A stretch of 64,000 bases of DNA, taken from Bacteroidales bacterium (GTDB taxonomy: Bacteria > Bacteroidota > Bacteroidia > Bacteroidales > F082). Numbering within the stretch: position 1 is the stretch's first letter; each line of letters starts with the position of its first letter. Positions 42,289 through 50,973 of the stretch are shown here, piece by piece. A program made the position numbers and the translations under genes. Where the stretch lies: assembly GCA_016936355.1 (NCBI GenBank), contig JAFGYB010000065.1, forward strand, positions 35,214-99,213. Direction: 5' to 3'. A model generated the notes under the pieces. The model saw only the letters and a list, made by a program, of their open reading frames with translations, was not told where the DNA came from and did not search any database.

Positions 42289-43086
42289 ATGTTAAAAAAA
42301 GCCTACTTCTATTTGCTGATCCTGGCAGGGTTGGTGGTACTAGCCCCCGGTTGCAAGAGTTACCAAAAAGTATTGAAAAGTCCGGACAATGAGCTGAAAT
42401 ACACTACTGCAGTGGATTTATACGAAAGCGGGCATTTTAAGAAGGCCCTTACCTTTTTTGACCTGGTGCGTACATTTTATCAGGGAACCAAAAAGGGCGA
42501 AAATGTAACGTACTATACTGCTAACTCCTATTTTCAAATTAAAGATTATCAACTGGCCAGCTACTATTTTAAACAATATCAGCAAATGTACCCCCGGGGA
42601 AAAATGGCTCAAGAAGCGGCTTTCCTCCAGGCATATTGTACCTATCTGAGGTCACCACGCTACGAATTGGATCAGAGCATTTCATACCAGGCCATTGATG
42701 AACTGAAAAGATTTATCAGTAATTACCCCAACAGTTCGAAAGTAGCTAAGGCTAAAGAGTTGATTGCCCAATTGAACTACAAACAGGAAGAAAAAGATTA
42801 TAATATTGCCTTGCTGTATTATAAAATGGGTAGCTATGAAGCAGCGATTACCTCCTTCCAAAACTTACTGGATGATTATCCCGATTCGAAAAATAAAGAA
42901 ACGTATTTATACTATATCGGAAAAACCTATTACGATTATGCCGAAAAAAGCATTCCCCAAAAACAAAAGGAACGCTTTGAAAAAATGGTCGAAGCCTACA
43001 ACAATTTGCTGTATCTTTACCCGGACAGTAAATATCTGAAGGAATTGAAACCGCTGAGTGAGAAAGCAATGAGTTATTTAAAATAG
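42289..43086 (+). CDS. bamD: Outer-membrane protein assembly lipoprotein BamD
   Basis: A 265-residue lipoprotein (lipobox APGC after LILAGLVVL) that serves with BamA to insert beta-barrel proteins into the outer membrane. The body is built of tetratricopeptide-like helices: KSPDNELKYTTAVDLYESGHFKKAL, then YYTANSYFQIKDYQLASYYFKQ, then YYKMGSYEAAITSFQNLLDDYPDS and later YNNLLYLYPDSKYLKE. Length and repeat order match Bacteroidota BamD. It heads the string bamD, rpoZ, coaBC, porD-like, a gene order I recognise from this phylum. Confidence 0.93.
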   Translation: MLKKAYFYLLILAGLVVLAPGCKSYQKVLKSPDNELKYTTAVDLYESGHFKKALTFFDLVRTFYQGTKKGENVTYYTANSYFQIKDYQLASYYFKQYQQMYPRGKMAQEAAFLQAYCTYLRSPRYELDQSISYQAIDELKRFISNYPNSSKVAKAKELIAQLNYKQEEKDYNIALLYYKMGSYEAAITSFQNLLDDYPDSKNKETYLYYIGKTYYDYAEKSIPQKQKERFEKMVEAYNNLLYLYPDSKYLKELKPLSEKAMSYLK

Positions 43087-43092
43087 AACAAA

Positions 43093-43431
43093 ATGATCGA
43101 CTACAAAAAAATTAAAACAGAAACTACCGCTGTTACCCGCCAGAAAGACAAGTTTTACGAACAGACTGGAAACATCTATGAAACGGTTGTGGTTTTGTCA
43201 AAAAGAGCCAATCAGATCGAAAAAGAACTGAAACAGGAACTGGATCAGAAAATTGCTGACTTTACTACTTCCAACGATAATCTGGAAGAAGTTTTTGAGA
43301 ACCGTGAACAGATTGAGATTGCTAAATTCTATGAAAGATTACCCAAGCCCTCTTTGCTTTCGGTACACGAATTCATTGAAGAAGACATTTGGTTCCGTAA
43401 TCCCCACAAAGAAAAACCCACCGACTTTTAG
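43093..43431 (+). CDS. rpoZ: RNA polymerase omega subunit, Bacteroidota type
   Basis: A 112-residue protein matching the divergent omega subunit of Bacteroidota: the start DYKKIKTETTAVTRQKDKFYEQTGNIYETVVVLSKRANQI-type block is split here as TGNIYETVVVLSKRANQI, and the C-terminal part is acidic then ends in FIEEDIWFRNPHKEKP. It helps assemble RNA polymerase through the beta-prime subunit. It lies 6 bases after bamD and 34 bases before coaBC in the same direction. Confidence 0.9.
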   Translation: MIDYKKIKTETTAVTRQKDKFYEQTGNIYETVVVLSKRANQIEKELKQELDQKIADFTTSNDNLEEVFENREQIEIAKFYERLPKPSLLSVHEFIEEDIWFRNPHKEKPTDF

Positions 43432-43465
43432 TCAGCTGCGATGACGCATACCCAATAAACCTGCC

Positions 43466-44674
43466 ATGTTGCAAGGAAAAAAAATAGTTGTAGGAATTAC
43501 CGGCGGTATTGCCGCCTACAAGATTCCTTTGCTGGTGCGTTTGTTGAAAAAAGAAGGGGCTGAAGTCAAAGTCGTGATGACTGATTTCGCCAAGTCCTTT
43601 GTAACACCCCTGACACTGGCCACTGTTTCCGGTGAGCCGGTATTGTCTGAATTTTTTAATAAAGATGACGGAACCTGGAACAGTCATGTGGAGCTGGGTT
43701 TGTGGGCCGATGCGCTGATTTTGGCCCCCTTAACGGCAAACACGATGGCCAAGATGGCTCATGGAATCGCGGATAATTTTTTGCTTACCGTGATCCTTTC
43801 ATCCCGCTGTCCTGTGTTTGTTGCCCCCACGATGGATCTGGATATGTTTCAGCATCGCGTTACTCAGGAAAATCTTCAAAAACTGATTGAACTGGGCTAT
43901 CATTATATTGCTCCCGGAGAGGGGTTCCTGGCCAGTGGTCTGGAAGGCCCCGGCCGGATGAAGGAACCGGAAGAATTATTTCAGTTTTTGAAAGATTATT
44001 TTGAGGAAGACGAGTTCCTGAAAGGAAAACGGGTGATGGTAAGTGCAGGACCGACTCAGGAACCGTTCGATGCCGTTCGGTATATCGGAAACAGGAGTTC
44101 CGGCAAAATGGGTATTGCGCTCGCGAAAGCGCTGGCAAAGAAAGGTGCCCACGTTGATCTCGTGTTAGGTCCGGTTTCTGAAGATGCTCAATTTCCGGGG
44201 ATCACCGTTTATCCGGTGGAAACAGCTGCTGAAATGGCTGTTGCTTGTACCAAATTATTTTCGGGTGCAGACCTGGGGATCATGGCTGCTGCCGTAGCTG
44301 ATTTTACACCGGTTCAAACCACCGGTTCAAAAATTAAAAAAGAGGCAGGATTTCATAACATTGAGGTGAAAGCCACCGAAGACATCCTGGCCGGATTGGG
44401 AAAAGCCAAACAACCCGGGCAGCTGCTTATCGGTTTCGCCCTGGAAACCGATGACGAAGTGGAAAATGCCCGAAAGAAACTGGAACGCAAGAATCTGGAT
44501 ATGATCGTCTTAAATTCGCTCAAAGACGTTGGAGCCGGTTTTGGTACAAATACCAATAAGATTTCCGTATTGAAAAAAGACGGAGCCCTGCATAACTATG
44601 ATCTGAAATCAAAAGATGCCGTCGCCGAAGATATTCTTTCCGAAATACGCTCGTTGATGGAGGAAAAAGCATGA
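43466..44674 (+). CDS. coaBC: Bifunctional phosphopantothenoylcysteine synthetase/decarboxylase
   Basis: Two consecutive steps of coenzyme A synthesis. The N-terminal CoaC flavoprotein domain (about 1-180) has VVGITGGIAAYKIP, catalytic His74 in NSHVELGLWAD, and PTMD. The C-terminal CoaB domain (about 185-402) has VMVSAGPTQEPFDAVRYIGNRSSGKMG, MAAAVADFTP, and GFALETDD. The substrate-clamp motif, which reads A-C-G-x-x-G-x-G-R-M in Escherichia coli, is ASGLEGPGRM here, with Ser157 in place of Cys. As I recall, this change is usual for Bacteroidota. Its stop overlaps the porD-like start by four bases. Confidence 0.94.
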   Translation: MLQGKKIVVGITGGIAAYKIPLLVRLLKKEGAEVKVVMTDFAKSFVTPLTLATVSGEPVLSEFFNKDDGTWNSHVELGLWADALILAPLTANTMAKMAHGIADNFLLTVILSSRCPVFVAPTMDLDMFQHRVTQENLQKLIELGYHYIAPGEGFLASGLEGPGRMKEPEELFQFLKDYFEEDEFLKGKRVMVSAGPTQEPFDAVRYIGNRSSGKMGIALAKALAKKGAHVDLVLGPVSEDAQFPGITVYPVETAAEMAVACTKLFSGADLGIMAAAVADFTPVQTTGSKIKKEAGFHNIEVKATEDILAGLGKAKQPGQLLIGFALETDDEVENARKKLERKNLDMIVLNSLKDVGAGFGTNTNKISVLKKDGALHNYDLKSKDAVAEDILSEIRSLMEEKA

Positions 44675-45570
44675 AACGAGTATACTTTCTATTCATCGTT
44701 TCGTTGTTTTCAGTTCAGACCCTGATGGCTCAGGAATTTAATTGTAAAGTTCAGATCAACACGCAACAGGTTCAGGGCTTTGATCAAAGCGTTGTTACCA
44801 ACCTGCAGCAAGCGATGACGGAATTCATCAACAGTCGCAAGTGGACTTCCCTGAATTTTCAATCGGAAGAGCGCATAGAAACTACGTTACTTTTCACGGT
44901 AACGGCGATTAGTAATGACCAGTTTACGGGTACCTTCCACTGGGTGCTGGAACGACCCGTTTTCGGATCCAGTTATCGTTCGGCTGTATTGAATATGATC
45001 GATAAACAAATTCAGTTCAAGTACATCCCATCCCAAAGTCTGAATTTCAGTCCGGGAACTTTTTCGGACAATCTGACCTCGCTGCTCGCGTATTACGCCT
45101 ACATGATGCTGGGTGTTGAGTTCGATACTTTTAAACAAAATGGAGGCTCCGCTTTTTATCAACAAGCGATGAGCATTGTTCAGTCGGCTCAAAATGCCCC
45201 TCAGCCTGGGTGGAAGATGAGGGAAGGGGATAACAACCGCTATCAGTTTGTGCAACAACTTCAAAATCAGGCTTATGAACCTTTGAGGGTATTCCTGTAT
45301 GACTACTACCGCAAAGGTATGGATGTCATGTATCAGAATCCCGAAGCCGGTCGAAAAGCAATTTTGGCTGCTTTGCCGAATCTGAAACAGGTGTATGATA
45401 AACGCCCCGGACTGTATGACCTTCAGCTCATTGTTGATGCTTTGCGTAACGAGATTATTCAGGTGTTTACTCCGGCATCGATGGATGAAAAAAACAAAGT
45501 GGTGGATATCATGTCTGAAATAGATCCGGCCAACGGCAACCGATACAGCGATGCCCTGTTGAAAAATTAA
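44671..45570 (+). CDS. porD: DUF4835 protein, type IX secretion PorD-like
   Basis: A 299-residue exported protein (signal MKRVYFLFIVSLFSVQTLMA). Features: QEFNCKVQINTQQVQGFDQSV, LQQAMTEFINSRKWTS, YYAYMMLGVEFDTF and VFTPASMDEKNKVVDIMSEIDP, the standard blocks of DUF4835. This family is annotated as type IX secretion protein PorD in related genomes, and the gene order after coaBC is conserved. Its role in the secretion machine is known only in outline. A type IX cargo (the M14 peptidase at 35634) is in the same window. No terminator is evident. Confidence 0.8.
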   Translation: MKRVYFLFIVSLFSVQTLMAQEFNCKVQINTQQVQGFDQSVVTNLQQAMTEFINSRKWTSLNFQSEERIETTLLFTVTAISNDQFTGTFHWVLERPVFGSSYRSAVLNMIDKQIQFKYIPSQSLNFSPGTFSDNLTSLLAYYAYMMLGVEFDTFKQNGGSAFYQQAMSIVQSAQNAPQPGWKMREGDNNRYQFVQQLQNQAYEPLRVFLYDYYRKGMDVMYQNPEAGRKAILAALPNLKQVYDKRPGLYDLQLIVDALRNEIIQVFTPASMDEKNKVVDIMSEIDPANGNRYSDALLKN

Positions 45571-45716
45571 GCAACTTTTCCCCGTTGGTACCGTCCTTTT
45601 ACCTTTTTCATGACGAATGGTGAACGAAATTTTACCGACAATTTATAATGGGTTCAAAATAGAATTCAGTTGTTATTTTTTATCATTTTTAAAGAGAATA
45701 AAAAGATAAAAAGTTC

Positions 45717-45724
45717 TACCTTTG
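45717..45724 (+). promoter_or_regulatory. -7 element before sucC
   Basis: TACCTTTG matches TAnnTTTG, 33 bases before the sucC ATG. The -33 position reads TTTTAAAG rather than TTTG. Confidence 0.4.
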
Positions 45725-45757
45725 AGCTCTGTTTTTGAACATTAAAAGATTTATTGT

Positions 45758-46951
45758 ATGAACTTACATGAATATCAGGGAAAGTCAATTTTGAAAGGCT
45801 ATGGAGTATCTGTACCCGTAGGTATTATCGCTAATTCTCCCGATGAAGCCGTTGAGGCTGCCAAGACAATTACAAAACAAACCGGCTCGGATCGCTGGGC
45901 GGTCAAAGCACAGATTCACGCCGGTGGACGTGGTAAGGGGGGCGGAGTAAAAATTGCCAAGTCTCTGGATGAAGTAAGAAATTATGCAGACCAGATTATT
46001 GGGATGCACCTGGTGACCCCTCAGACCAAGAAAGAGGGAAAACTGGTGCGCAAAGTGCTAATCGAACAGAATATTTATTATCCGGGGCCGGAAGAGGTAA
46101 AGGAATTTTACATGAGTATTTTGTTGAACCGTGCCGAAGGGAAAAACATGGTGATGTATTCACCCCGTGGTGGAATGGATATTGAAAAAGTAGCTGCCGA
46201 AACACCCGATCAGATTTTCACTGAAACCATTGATCCTAAAGTGGGTTTGCAGGGCTTTCAGGCCCGTCAGATTGCCTTTAATCTGGGCTTAAGTGGTACC
46301 GCTTTCAAGGAAATGGTAAAATTTGTATCTGCTTTGTACAGCGCTTATATCGGTTCTGATGCCAGTTTGTTTGAAATCAATCCGGTGATCAAGGCTGCCG
46401 ATGGTATGATCTATGCTGCCGACTCAAAAGTGGTGGTAGACAACAACGCCTTGTTCCGTCACAAAGACATTGCCCAGATGCGGGATATTCTGGAAGAAGA
46501 TCCCACCGAAGTGGAAGCCAGCCGGTTTGATTTGAATTTTGTCAAACTGGACGGTAATGTGGGGTGTATGGTCAACGGTGCCGGACTGGCCATGGCAACC
46601 ATGGATATTATCAAAATGTCGGGTGGTGATCCGGCCAACTTCCTCGATGTGGGAGGTACTGCCGATGCCAAAAGGGTGGAGCAGGCTTTCCGTATTATTT
46701 TGAAAGATGAAAGTGTAAAAGCCATATTGGTGAATATATTCGGGGGTATTGTCCGTTGCGACCGGGTGGCTCAGGGAATTGTTGATGCCTATAAAAACAT
46801 CGGCGAAATCAATGTGCCCATCATTGTACGTTTGCAAGGTACCAATGCCGAAGAAGGTAAAGAACTGATTGATAAATCAGGTTTAAAGGTTCATTCAGCT
46901 ATTCGGTTGGATGAGGCTGCACAGTTGGTAAGCGAGGTTGTAAAGGCCTAA
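45758..46951 (+). CDS. sucC: Succinate-CoA ligase (ADP-forming) beta subunit
   Basis: TCA-cycle enzyme that makes ATP from succinyl-CoA. The 397-residue protein opens with MNLHEYQGKSILKGYGV, contains the ATP-grasp run QIHAGGRGKGGGVKIAKS, and ends with VNGAGLAMATMDI, LDVGGTADAKRVEQAF and NIFGGIVRCDRVAQGI. The alpha subunit gene sucD is not next to it, as in some Bacteroidota. The gene is alone with its own promoter and a strong terminator. Confidence 0.96.
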   Translation: MNLHEYQGKSILKGYGVSVPVGIIANSPDEAVEAAKTITKQTGSDRWAVKAQIHAGGRGKGGGVKIAKSLDEVRNYADQIIGMHLVTPQTKKEGKLVRKVLIEQNIYYPGPEEVKEFYMSILLNRAEGKNMVMYSPRGGMDIEKVAAETPDQIFTETIDPKVGLQGFQARQIAFNLGLSGTAFKEMVKFVSALYSAYIGSDASLFEINPVIKAADGMIYAADSKVVVDNNALFRHKDIAQMRDILEEDPTEVEASRFDLNFVKLDGNVGCMVNGAGLAMATMDIIKMSGGDPANFLDVGGTADAKRVEQAFRIILKDESVKAILVNIFGGIVRCDRVAQGIVDAYKNIGEINVPIIVRLQGTNAEEGKELIDKSGLKVHSAIRLDEAAQLVSEVVKA

Positions 46952-46976
46952 GGTTCATTTAAAAATAATTGAGCTA

Positions 46977-47012
46977 AACCGCTCCGGATTCCGGAGCGGT
47001 TTTGTTTTTTGT
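46977..47012 (+). terminator. Rho-independent terminator after sucC
   Basis: AACCGCTCCG pairs with CGGAGCGGTT around a small loop, followed by TTGTTTTTT. A strong GC stem. Confidence 0.9.
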
Positions 47013-47092
47013 GGCCCGATATTGGCTGAAAATTCACCGATGGCGGGGTTATGGATATAATGGATTTCTTTTTAACTTAGTAAACAAAATCC

Positions 47093-47100
47093 TACCTTTG
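47093..47100 (+). promoter_or_regulatory. -7 element at the aroB start
   Basis: TACCTTTG lies 4 bases before the ATG at 47105. Transcription would start at or very near the start codon, so the message is probably leaderless. The -33 position reads TTTTT. Confidence 0.4.
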
Positions 47101-47104
47101 CAGG

Positions 47105-48214
47105 ATGTACAAAAGAACCGAAATAAATTTTCATAATCAGGTGGAGTATTGGATGGGAGTAGGTGCTTTGAATGAGGCAGCTTCCCTGTTGGATCGGTAT
47201 GCCAATATCTATGTTTTGGTGGATGAAAATACTGCAAAAGACTGCCTTCCTATTTTACAGGATAAATGGCCCCGGATTAAGGATGCTACAGTGATTGATA
47301 TTGTTTCGGGAGAAGACAATAAAACCCTGTTAACGGTTGACAATATATGGTTTCAACTCACCCGGTTTCAGGCCGATCGACATAGTTTGCTCATTAATTT
47401 AGGAGGCGGTGTCATAACGGATATGGGAGGCTTTGCTGCGGCTGCCTTTAAGCGCGGGATGAAGTTTGTTCATGTTCCGACCACTTTATTGGCCCAGGTA
47501 GATGCGGCCATTGGTGGAAAAACAGGTGTCGATTTTAGCGGCTTTAAAAATCATATCGGTTTTTTTAAGGATCCGGAAGCCGTTGTAATTGATCCGGTTT
47601 TCCTTCAGACACTGGATGAACGGCAGTGGCGATCGGGCTTAGCCGAAGTGATGAAATATGGTTTGATCATGGATGAAGATTTGTGGCGTTTGATTGTGGA
47701 TCAGCCTCTGGAAAATTTCTCGCCGGCTGTATTCGAGGAAATGATTGTTCGATCTGTGGAGAATAAGATAAAAATTGTTACCGAAGATAGTCAGGAAACT
47801 GGAATGCGTAAGATCCTGAATTTTGGACATACACTCGGACACGCATTGGAAACCTTTTACCTGAATACGGCGAATCCTATCACTCATGGTGAGGCTGTTG
47901 CCGCGGGAATGATTTGTGAATCCTGGATATCCCATAAGCTTACCGGACTTGATTTTAAATCGTTGGCTCAGATTGAAGGTGTAATTAACCGGTTTTTTGC
48001 CCGGTTGAATTTTACGCAAGAACATATCCGTGGTTTACTGAACCTCACCAGACAAGACAAAAAGGCACGCGATGGAAAGATTCGTTACAGTTTGTTGGAA
48101 AAGGTAGGGAATTCGGTTTTTGATGTGGAAGTAGACGACCAACTGGCCGAAGAAAGCCTTCGGTATTACATACAAAAAACTAATTGGACGATTGATGAAA
48201 CAGTACAGAATTAA
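47105..48214 (+). CDS. aroB: 3-dehydroquinate synthase
   Basis: Second step of the shikimate pathway. A 369-residue protein with the NAD and metal motifs LLINLGGGVITDMGGFAAA, FKRGMKFVHVPTTLLAQVDAAIGGKTGVDF, KNHIGFF, SGLAEVMKYG and the metal-binding His pair region ILNFGHTLGHALE and HGEAVAAGM. The assigned start fits the -7 element immediately upstream. The gene overlaps aroA by about 20 bases. An aromatic synthesis operon in the same window as tyrosine breakdown shows the organism does both. Confidence 0.95.
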   Translation: MYKRTEINFHNQVEYWMGVGALNEAASLLDRYANIYVLVDENTAKDCLPILQDKWPRIKDATVIDIVSGEDNKTLLTVDNIWFQLTRFQADRHSLLINLGGGVITDMGGFAAAAFKRGMKFVHVPTTLLAQVDAAIGGKTGVDFSGFKNHIGFFKDPEAVVIDPVFLQTLDERQWRSGLAEVMKYGLIMDEDLWRLIVDQPLENFSPAVFEEMIVRSVENKIKIVTEDSQETGMRKILNFGHTLGHALETFYLNTANPITHGEAVAAGMICESWISHKLTGLDFKSLAQIEGVINRFFARLNFTQEHIRGLLNLTRQDKKARDGKIRYSLLEKVGNSVFDVEVDDQLAEESLRYYIQKTNWTIDETVQN

Positions 48215-49448
48215 AACGAAAGAGGGGCTGTTACAGGGAAAAGTAATGCTTCCTTCATCGAAAAGTATCAGTAACCGTTTACTGGTGATGCGCTCTATGG
48301 AAAAGAGCATGGTATTGTTTGATAATTTGTCGGAAGCCGACGATACCTATATGATGCGTTTGTATCTGAGTTTCATCGGCACCTGTTCAGATTCAAAAAT
48401 CCCCATGGTGATGGATGCCAAAAACGCCGGAACCGTATTCCGGTTTCTGACAGCTTTTCTGGCACAGCGGAAAGGGAAATGGCTGCTGACGGGGTCTGAA
48501 CGGATGAAACAACGTCCGGTGAATCACCTGGTGGATGCATTGCGAAAACTGGGGGCCAAAATTGAGTATACCGAAAAAGAAGGCTACCCGCCCTTGATGG
48601 TTCACGGTACCCAGCTTACCGGATCAGAAGTGGAGGTAGATGCTTCAGACAGTTCCCAGTTTATTTCCGCGTTACTGCTCATAGCACCCCATTTTAAGAA
48701 CGGATTAAAACTACGTCTCAAAGGTGAAGTTGTGTCGTCTTCCTATTTAAAGATGACCATTGAACTGATGAAAAACTTTTTGGTGGAAGTGGAAGATAAG
48801 AAGAATGAGATTATTGTTCATCCGGGCCGTTATCTGGTGCGAAAACTGACGGTGGAGTCTGACTGGAGTTCCGCTGCTTTCTGGTATCAGATTGTGGCTT
48901 CTCAGAAGAAATCGTCTGTCCGGCTTCCGGGATTGAAAGAAAAGAGTGTTCAGGGTGATCGTTTTCTGGTGGAAGTGTTTAATCATCTGGGGGTGAGAAC
49001 CGAGTTTGTTGAAAACGATGCGGTATTGACGCACGTGGGAAATCCCGATAAGGAAATCGATATGGATTTCTCTTCAGCGCCCGATATTGTTCCCTCGGTG
49101 ATGACTGCCTGTGCTGTGTTGGGAGTAAAAGCCCGTTTCAGGGGCATTGAGCATTTGCGCATCAAGGAGTCGGATCGGATCGGAGCCATGCAGGAAGAAC
49201 TGGCGAAAATAGGTGTGGAAATTACCAAGAACGGTAATTTCTATGATCTGACCTCCGGGGGAGAAGTCCAGGATCAACTGGTATTCAATAGTCATGCCGA
49301 TCATCGCCTGGCCATGTGTCTGGCTCCTTTGGCACTGCATTTTGATGCCGTTAGCATTACGAATCCTGAAGTAGTCACTAAGTCCTATCCCCATTACTGG
49401 GACGATCTGGAAAATTCCGGTATTTTTGAAATTGACAAAGAAGTTTAA
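48195..49448 (+). CDS. aroA: 3-phosphoshikimate 1-carboxyvinyltransferase (EPSP synthase)
   Basis: Transfers enolpyruvyl from PEP to shikimate-3-phosphate. About 417 residues from the ATG at 48195 (the listed 48192 is a TTG). Motifs: MLPSSKSISNRLLVMRSM (substrate Lys, Ser and Arg), AGTVFRFLTAFLA, DASDSSQFISALLL, APDIVPSVMTACA and the EHLRIKESDRIGAMQEEL block with the Lys and Arg that bind PEP. The start is inside aroB, so the two are coupled. Downstream genes follow 5 and 11 bases later. Confidence 0.95.
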   Translation: MKQYRIKTKEGLLQGKVMLPSSKSISNRLLVMRSMEKSMVLFDNLSEADDTYMMRLYLSFIGTCSDSKIPMVMDAKNAGTVFRFLTAFLAQRKGKWLLTGSERMKQRPVNHLVDALRKLGAKIEYTEKEGYPPLMVHGTQLTGSEVEVDASDSSQFISALLLIAPHFKNGLKLRLKGEVVSSSYLKMTIELMKNFLVEVEDKKNEIIVHPGRYLVRKLTVESDWSSAAFWYQIVASQKKSSVRLPGLKEKSVQGDRFLVEVFNHLGVRTEFVENDAVLTHVGNPDKEIDMDFSSAPDIVPSVMTACAVLGVKARFRGIEHLRIKESDRIGAMQEELAKIGVEITKNGNFYDLTSGGEVQDQLVFNSHADHRLAMCLAPLALHFDAVSITNPEVVTKSYPHYWDDLENSGIFEIDKEV

Positions 49449-49453
49449 AAAAC

Positions 49454-50188
49454 ATGAAGAAGATTACCGAAGTTGATTTATTCATACCCTGTTTCATCGA
49501 TCAGGTATATCCGCAAACGGCCTTTAATATGGTGAAACTGCTGGAAAAAGCCGGTTTGAAAGTGCACTACAATCCCAACCAAACCTGTTGCGGACAAATG
49601 GCGTTCAATAGTGGTTTTTGGGATGAAGCCAAAAAGCTGGGCGTGAAGTTTATGAATGATTTTTCCAATCAGCGGGTTGTGGTCGGACCTTCGGCCAGCT
49701 GCATCGGGTACATAAAAAATAATTATCAGGAATTGTTTCACAATACTTCCTATCATTTGGAGTATAAGTATCTGAAAGAGAATATCTATGAAATCACTGA
49801 TTTTTTGGTGAATGTACTTGGGAAGACGGACTTTGGATCTGTTTTTGAACACAAAGTGACGTATCATGATTCCTGTGCAGCCTTACGCGAATATAAGCTG
49901 GGAGATGAACCCCGCACTTTGCTTAGCAAGGTAAAAGGGCTTGAATTGGTTGAGATGAAAGACACCCATACCTGCTGTGGTTTTGGAGGTACTTTTTCCG
50001 TAAAGTTTGAACCCATTTCGACAGCCATGGCGCAGCAAAAGGTTCAAAATGCATTGGAAACCGGAGCTGAATACATCGTTTCTACCGATTCATCCTGTCT
50101 GATGCATCAGTACGGATACATTAAGAAACACAACCTTCCCATCAAAGTAGCACACCTTGTGGATGTGCTGGCATCGGGAATTGATTAA
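49454..50188 (+). CDS. LutA/YkgE-like CCG-domain Fe-S protein
   Basis: A 244-residue protein with two CCG (Cys-rich) domains: TCCGQMAF near residue 44 and TCCGFGGTFSV near residue 174, each with a partner Cys further upstream (FIPCFID and YHDSCAALREY). This is the LutA/YkgE pattern, an iron-sulfur subunit of L-lactate oxidation in which LutB and LutC normally follow. Those partners are not in the window, so the substrate is open. It lies 5 bases after aroA and 11 bases before the SDR gene in one direction. Confidence 0.85.
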   Translation: MKKITEVDLFIPCFIDQVYPQTAFNMVKLLEKAGLKVHYNPNQTCCGQMAFNSGFWDEAKKLGVKFMNDFSNQRVVVGPSASCIGYIKNNYQELFHNTSYHLEYKYLKENIYEITDFLVNVLGKTDFGSVFEHKVTYHDSCAALREYKLGDEPRTLLSKVKGLELVEMKDTHTCCGFGGTFSVKFEPISTAMAQQKVQNALETGAEYIVSTDSSCLMHQYGYIKKHNLPIKVAHLVDVLASGID

Positions 50189-50199
50189 AACTGTACAGT

Positions 50200-50973
50200 A
50201 TGGATTTAAAAATAAAAGGTCAGTATTTTCTGGTAGGAGGTGCGGGCAGTGGATTCGGCCGTTCAGTGGCACTGGCATTAGCTGCTGAAAGCGCTCATGT
50301 TCTGGCGGTGAGCCGGACCCGCGAAAAACTGGAATCGTTGAAAGATTCTTATCCGGACACTATTGATATTCTGGCGGCCGATTTGTCAAACGAAGACAGT
50401 CATCAGGAAATTGAAAATTACTTTCATTCAAAACCTCTGGCGGGGATTTTTGTGAATGCAGGCGGTCCACCGGCAGGCGGGGCTTTTGAAGTAACCATGG
50501 ATCAATGGGATGTTGCCTGGAATACGGTGGTGCGCTGGAAGATTTCCCTCGTTCAGCGACTGATTCCGTTGTTGGAGAAGAATCAATACGGCCGGATTTT
50601 GTTTTTGGAGAGTGTTTCGGTCAAACAACCTGTTCCCAGCCTGATTCTGAGCAATGCTTTGAGGCCGGCTGTTGTGGGCTATGCTAAAACCCTTTCCCAG
50701 GAAGTTGCTTCCATGGGGATTACTGTTAATGTAATGGCACCGGGCTATCACGAAACGGCTGCCATGGATCGTATTTTCCAAAAGAAAACCGAGTTGGAAG
50801 GAATTTCTGTGGCCAAGGCCAAAGAAGTTTTTACCAAAGAAATCCCTGTGGGAACCATGGGTGACCCGAATGATCTGGCTTCTTTATCGGTTTGGTTGCT
50901 GTCACCTCATGCCCGGTTTGTCACCGGACAAACCATTGCTCATACCGGTGGTTCGGACAAGGGACTGCTTTAA
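50200..50973 (+). CDS. SDR-family oxidoreductase without the usual catalytic Tyr
   Basis: A 257-residue Rossmann-fold enzyme. NAD(P) binding is clear: LVGGAGSGFGRSVALALA, VLAVSRTREKLE and NAGGPPAGG. In classical SDRs the Ser is followed by Y-x3-K; here the region after ESVSVKQPVPSLILSNALRP has no Tyr and an Arg where Lys would be (SNALRPAVVGYAK). The later Tyr in VVGYAKTL is not in the standard position. This belongs to an SDR group with S-N-x-x-R, so it may be catalytically altered rather than dead. Last gene of the aro string. It ends convergent with gpx, with a 4-base overlap. Confidence 0.85.
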   Translation: MDLKIKGQYFLVGGAGSGFGRSVALALAAESAHVLAVSRTREKLESLKDSYPDTIDILAADLSNEDSHQEIENYFHSKPLAGIFVNAGGPPAGGAFEVTMDQWDVAWNTVVRWKISLVQRLIPLLEKNQYGRILFLESVSVKQPVPSLILSNALRPAVVGYAKTLSQEVASMGITVNVMAPGYHETAAMDRIFQKKTELEGISVAKAKEVFTKEIPVGTMGDPNDLASLSVWLLSPHARFVTGQTIAHTGGSDKGLL

